Part shown: positions 61,320 to 64,000 of the stretch, piece after piece
Position numbering within the stretch: position 1 is the stretch's first letter
Layout: each line of letters opens with the position of its first letter
Assembly: GCF_014200495.1 (NCBI RefSeq)
Contig: NZ_JACHBY010000009.1
Span: 151,210 to 215,209 of the forward strand
Direction of reading: 5' to 3'
DNA: 64,000 nucleotides
Source of the DNA: Mucilaginibacter geliditolerans
GTDB lineage: Bacteria; Bacteroidota; Bacteroidia; Sphingobacteriales; Sphingobacteriaceae
Notes under the pieces: model-generated
Told to the model about the DNA's origin: nothing
The model's input: only the letters and a program-made list of their open reading frames with translations
The model's database searches: none
Translations under genes and position numbers: made by a program

Positions 61320-61448
61320 TTATGGCGCTGCCGGAGGTGCAGGTGGCGGCGGCGGCGGCGGTGGTGCAATATGCCTTGGGGCACAGCTTGTGCATAGCAT
61401 GCCCAGCATAGCTGTAAGCAATATTATGCTTGTGAGTTTCTTTTTCAT
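61320..61448 (-). CDS. Tiny lipoprotein with proline-rich tail
   Basis: A 42-residue protein, MKKKLTSIILLTAMLGMLCT then SCAPRHIA and a run of eight prolines ending PAPPAAP. The lipobox is LCTSC (C21). A longer in-frame start at 61577 would add 43 unrelated residues before a second initiator, so the ATG at 61448 is preferred. The mature peptide is only about 22 residues. Function unknown; it may be a cell-envelope spacer. It lies beside another tiny lipoprotein and is followed by a terminator. Confidence 0.65.
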   Translation of the reverse strand: MKKKLTSIILLTAMLGMLCTSCAPRHIAPPPPPPPPAPPAAP

Positions 61449-61588
61449 ATCGTAGTGTTTTATTGTATAATAAGGCATGGTTGTTATTTGTTTTAAACTA
61501 TTGTTTATCAAGCTATTTAAGCACATATAACAGAGGTCGGCGGGGTTACCTTTTGGACTAAAATGTATTAACAGCATAACCTAACATT

Positions 61589-61969
61589 ATGAAAACCGCT
61601 TTACAGATTTTCAGGAAACATCCGGCATCTATATCCTTTTACGCACTATACAGCTATATTTTGTTTACTAATTATATGAATGAAAGGCAATATCAATTAG
61701 AACTACTACATAATGGGGGAAGAAGGATTGGCGGAGTAAGGGAATTTGTTGCCGTGTTGCCCTTTTTAGTATGTGTACTATTTATTATAGTCAGCCTGAT
61801 AAATGCCGGCATATTTAAAAAGCAACGGAAATTTTATTTATGGTTATGCCTATTCATAGTGCTTCCTTATTTATTAATGGCCAATTATTTTTTACTGATG
61901 CTGGTGCCGTTTTTAATTATCATAACAAAAAGCGGCCAGCAGCGTAAAACAATATCCGAACAACAGTAA
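61589..61969 (+). CDS. Small integral membrane protein of unknown function
   Basis: A 126-residue protein with four hydrophobic segments (about 13-29, 48-68, 74-95 and 92-112, the last two close together). The N-terminus MKTALQIFRKHPASISFYAL and the segment EFVAVLPFLVCVLFIIVSLINAGIF are all that stand out. No family is recognised. It is divergent from the small lipoprotein gene and precedes the DUF885 gene by 104 bp. Confidence 0.5.
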   Translation: MKTALQIFRKHPASISFYALYSYILFTNYMNERQYQLELLHNGGRRIGGVREFVAVLPFLVCVLFIIVSLINAGIFKKQRKFYLWLCLFIVLPYLLMANYFLLMLVPFLIIITKSGQQRKTISEQQ

Positions 61970-62073
61970 TCTTAAATTAGCAATAACACTATACATATTA
62001 CCCTCTATTACCGCTGCCTTGCCTGCAACGCAATAAACACTTATATTCGATCTTCTCAAAAACTAACCTCATT

Positions 62074-63831
62074 ATGAAAAAGTTATTATTGCTATTTATT
62101 CCGCTGATTGTAATGGTTGGCTGCAAACAGAAACCTGCTGCCGGTAACGACAAGCTTTCGGGCGATGCCGCTTTTCAAAAGTTTAGTGATGATTACCTGG
62201 CGGGATATTTTGCCTGGCGACCAGGGTCAGCGGTTACGCTTGGTTTGCATGATTACGATGGAAAGTTTGTTCCATTAAATAAAGCATCAATAGCTAAGGA
62301 ACTAGCGAGGTTAAAGGATTTTGATGAGAAAATGAATACCGCGGATACCACCTCATTAAGCCCAAAAATGTTTTATGATTTCCGTATCCTGCATTCAGCC
62401 ATAAAACAGGAGATCTTCAGCTTTGAGGACATGTCCGAGTTCACCAAAAACCCCATGACCTATGCCGGAGCCTTTGATGTAAGTGTATATGTAAAACGCA
62501 ATTTCGCACCATTGACCGATAGACTAAAATCTATCATAGCCATTGAAAAATATGCGCCGCAGTTTTATGCTGATGCGAAAGCTAATCTGAACGATACCTT
62601 ACCGAAACCCTACGTTGAAACAGCTATACAAATAGCACAGGGTTCAGCTTCTTTTCTAAATGGAGATTTAAAAATCGCGCTAAAAGATGTTAAGGACGAT
62701 ACATTAATGGCAGATTTCAACAAGGTAAACAAAGCCGCCATTGATGCCATAAACAGCTACGCCACCTGGCTGCAGAAAGAAAAGCTGCCAAAAGCAAACA
62801 ATAACTACGCTATAGGCAAGGCCAGCTACCGCAAAATGCTGCTTTATAATGAGGGTATCACCATGGATCCGGATAGTATACTAGCCATGGGTTTAAGGGA
62901 ACTGAAAAAAGAACAGATCACTTTTAATGCTGCTGCCAAAACCATCAACCCAAACAAAAAACCGGTTGATGTTTATCACGATCTGCAAAAAGAACACCCT
63001 ACTGCTGAAAACCTGATACCTGATGCTAAAAAGAACCTGGAAAAGATAAGGCAGTTTTTGATCGACAAGAATATTGTAACCATGCCATCAGAAGTGCGCG
63101 TACAGGTTAAGGAAACGCCGCAATTCGCCCGCGCTACCAGTACAGCCTCGATGGATGTGGCAGGTCCGTTTGAAACCAAAGCCAGCGAATCTTATTATTA
63201 CATTACACCTGTAGACCCGACATGGACTGCAAAACAAAAAGAGGACTGGTTATCACAATTTGATTATTATACAACTGATAATATCACCATTCACGAAGCT
63301 TATCCCGGTCATTACACCCAGTTTTTGCACCTGAATGATTCATCGGCCACTAAAATTGAGAAGATATTTGGCAGCTACGCCTATATTGAAGGCTGGGCAC
63401 ATTACTGCGAAAAAATGATGGCTGATGAAGGTTATGGTCATAATGGTGACACTATTACTGCTGCAAAATACCGTTTGGCGCAATCGGGTGATGCTTTGCT
63501 GAGGTTTTGCCGTTTATGCGTATCTATCCAAACTCACTGCCATAACATGAGTGTAGATGATGCCACCAAATTTTTAATGGATAACTGGTACCAGGGCGAT
63601 AAACCATCGCGCCAGGAAGCGCTGCGTGGCACGTTTGATCCGGGCTACTTGTTTTATAGTATCGGCAAAATGGAAATATTAAAGCTACGTGCAGACTACC
63701 AGAAACAAGAAGGCGCTAATTATTCGCTCAAAAAATTCCACGATGAAGTACTGGATCACGGCATGCCGCAAATACGTTTACTGCGCGAAGTGATGTTGAA
63801 GGATTCAAGTAAGTGGAAGGATGTGTTGTAG
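62074..63831 (+). CDS. DUF885 family lipoprotein, putative zinc peptidase
   Basis: A 585-residue exported lipoprotein (lipobox MVGC, C17). The DUF885 family carries a metallopeptidase-like HExxPGH motif, here HEAYPGHYTQF at about 407-417, and a second segment YIEGWAHYCEKMM about 27 residues later with a possible third ligand. Other family text: GYFAWRPGSAVTLGLHDYDG near the start and RQEALRGTFDPGYLFYSIGKMEILKLR near the end. It probably acts in the periplasm on peptides. It is the last complete gene in the window. Confidence 0.83.
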   Translation: MKKLLLLFIPLIVMVGCKQKPAAGNDKLSGDAAFQKFSDDYLAGYFAWRPGSAVTLGLHDYDGKFVPLNKASIAKELARLKDFDEKMNTADTTSLSPKMFYDFRILHSAIKQEIFSFEDMSEFTKNPMTYAGAFDVSVYVKRNFAPLTDRLKSIIAIEKYAPQFYADAKANLNDTLPKPYVETAIQIAQGSASFLNGDLKIALKDVKDDTLMADFNKVNKAAIDAINSYATWLQKEKLPKANNNYAIGKASYRKMLLYNEGITMDPDSILAMGLRELKKEQITFNAAAKTINPNKKPVDVYHDLQKEHPTAENLIPDAKKNLEKIRQFLIDKNIVTMPSEVRVQVKETPQFARATSTASMDVAGPFETKASESYYYITPVDPTWTAKQKEDWLSQFDYYTTDNITIHEAYPGHYTQFLHLNDSSATKIEKIFGSYAYIEGWAHYCEKMMADEGYGHNGDTITAAKYRLAQSGDALLRFCRLCVSIQTHCHNMSVDDATKFLMDNWYQGDKPSRQEALRGTFDPGYLFYSIGKMEILKLRADYQKQEGANYSLKKFHDEVLDHGMPQIRLLREVMLKDSSKWKDVL

Positions 63832-63846
63832 ATAAAATGTTCCCGC

Positions 63847-63923
63847 GCGTCATTGCTGTGAGGAACGAAGCAATCCCAAACTATACAGAGTGGCTCTGCT
63901 AATTGGGGATTGCTTCGTTCCTC
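63847..63923. repeat. REP-like palindrome, GTCATTGCGAGG family, degenerate copy 3
   Basis: The left arm starts GCGTCATTGC, then has three extra bases before GAGGAACGAAGCAATC. The right arm GATTGCTTCGTTCCTC ends early. The loop is close to that of copy 1 (ACTATACAG). The rest of the window to 64000 shows no gene. Confidence 0.7.
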
Positions 63924-64000
63924 CTATGTTTGTTTTAAATCTAAAAGATCAATAATCAACTATCTTTAGTAAAGTTCTATAAGTGAAAAAGAGTGAAAGC

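Overview
The window comes from a Bacteroidota chromosome, most likely a Sphingobacteriaceae relative of Mucilaginibacter or Pedobacter. The evidence is: promoter -7 elements of the type TAnnTTTG with a TTG about 19 bp upstream; no Shine-Dalgarno sequences before most genes; a SusC-like carboxypeptidase-regulatory/beta-barrel outer membrane protein; GIN-domain (DUF2807), FHS-family sugar symporter and MacB/FtsX-type permease genes; and many palindromic intergenic repeats typical of this family. The genus is an inference.

Layout. 1-12.8 kb: a truncated GH31 glycosidase, a YcxB-like protein, a sugar nucleotidyltransferase, an M42 and an M1 peptidase, an ArsC-like protein behind a large outer-membrane beta-barrel gene, then a translation-linked minus-strand run of tRNA-Gln, prs, rplY and pth. 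13-30 kb: mixed housekeeping and accessory genes (serine hydrolase, accA, ECF sigma factor, murB, an orphan FtsX-type permease, a secreted JAMM-like protein, an FHS symporter, MFS plus carotenoid hydroxylase, lpdA, a second M1 peptidase, a GIN-domain protein). 30.2-45.5 kb: the S10-spc-alpha ribosomal cluster on the minus strand, rplC through rplQ, complete in gene order and including secY, map, infA, rpmJ and rpoA. 45.5-56.4 kb: a block of unrelated genes in both orientations that separates rplC from rpsJ. It holds a frameshifted TonB-like gene, a C45-type hydrolase, a thioesterase, a prephenate dehydrogenase resembling fungal Tyr1, an EVE/PUA-like protein, a second orphan permease, a methyltransferase and a ParE/RelE-type toxin-antitoxin pair. 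56.4-60 kb: rpsJ, fusA, rpsG and rpsL, with a good promoter before rpsL and an intrinsic terminator after rpsJ. 60-64 kb: an unknown protein, two tiny lipoproteins, a small membrane protein and a DUF885 lipoprotein.

How the parts work together. Most of the window encodes the core of protein synthesis: ribosomal proteins, EF-G, IF-1, RNA polymerase alpha, SecY, Map, Pth and tRNA-Gln. Two features stand out. First, the usually continuous rpsL-rpsG-fusA-rpsJ-rplC unit is split, and each half has its own signals: a terminator after rpsJ and a near-consensus promoter before rplC. Second, the larger gaps inside these translation units are filled by imperfect inverted repeats whose arms are built from degenerate 7-nt words. 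The words differ at each locus, but the 7-nt phase and the arm pairing are kept. I consider these heptad-phased elements the best candidate for an under-described system here. Three further palindromic repeat families (GTCATTGCGAGG type, ACTTACGAAGT type, CAGGATTT type) lie in other gaps. No CRISPR array, rRNA operon, prophage or complete insertion sequence was seen.
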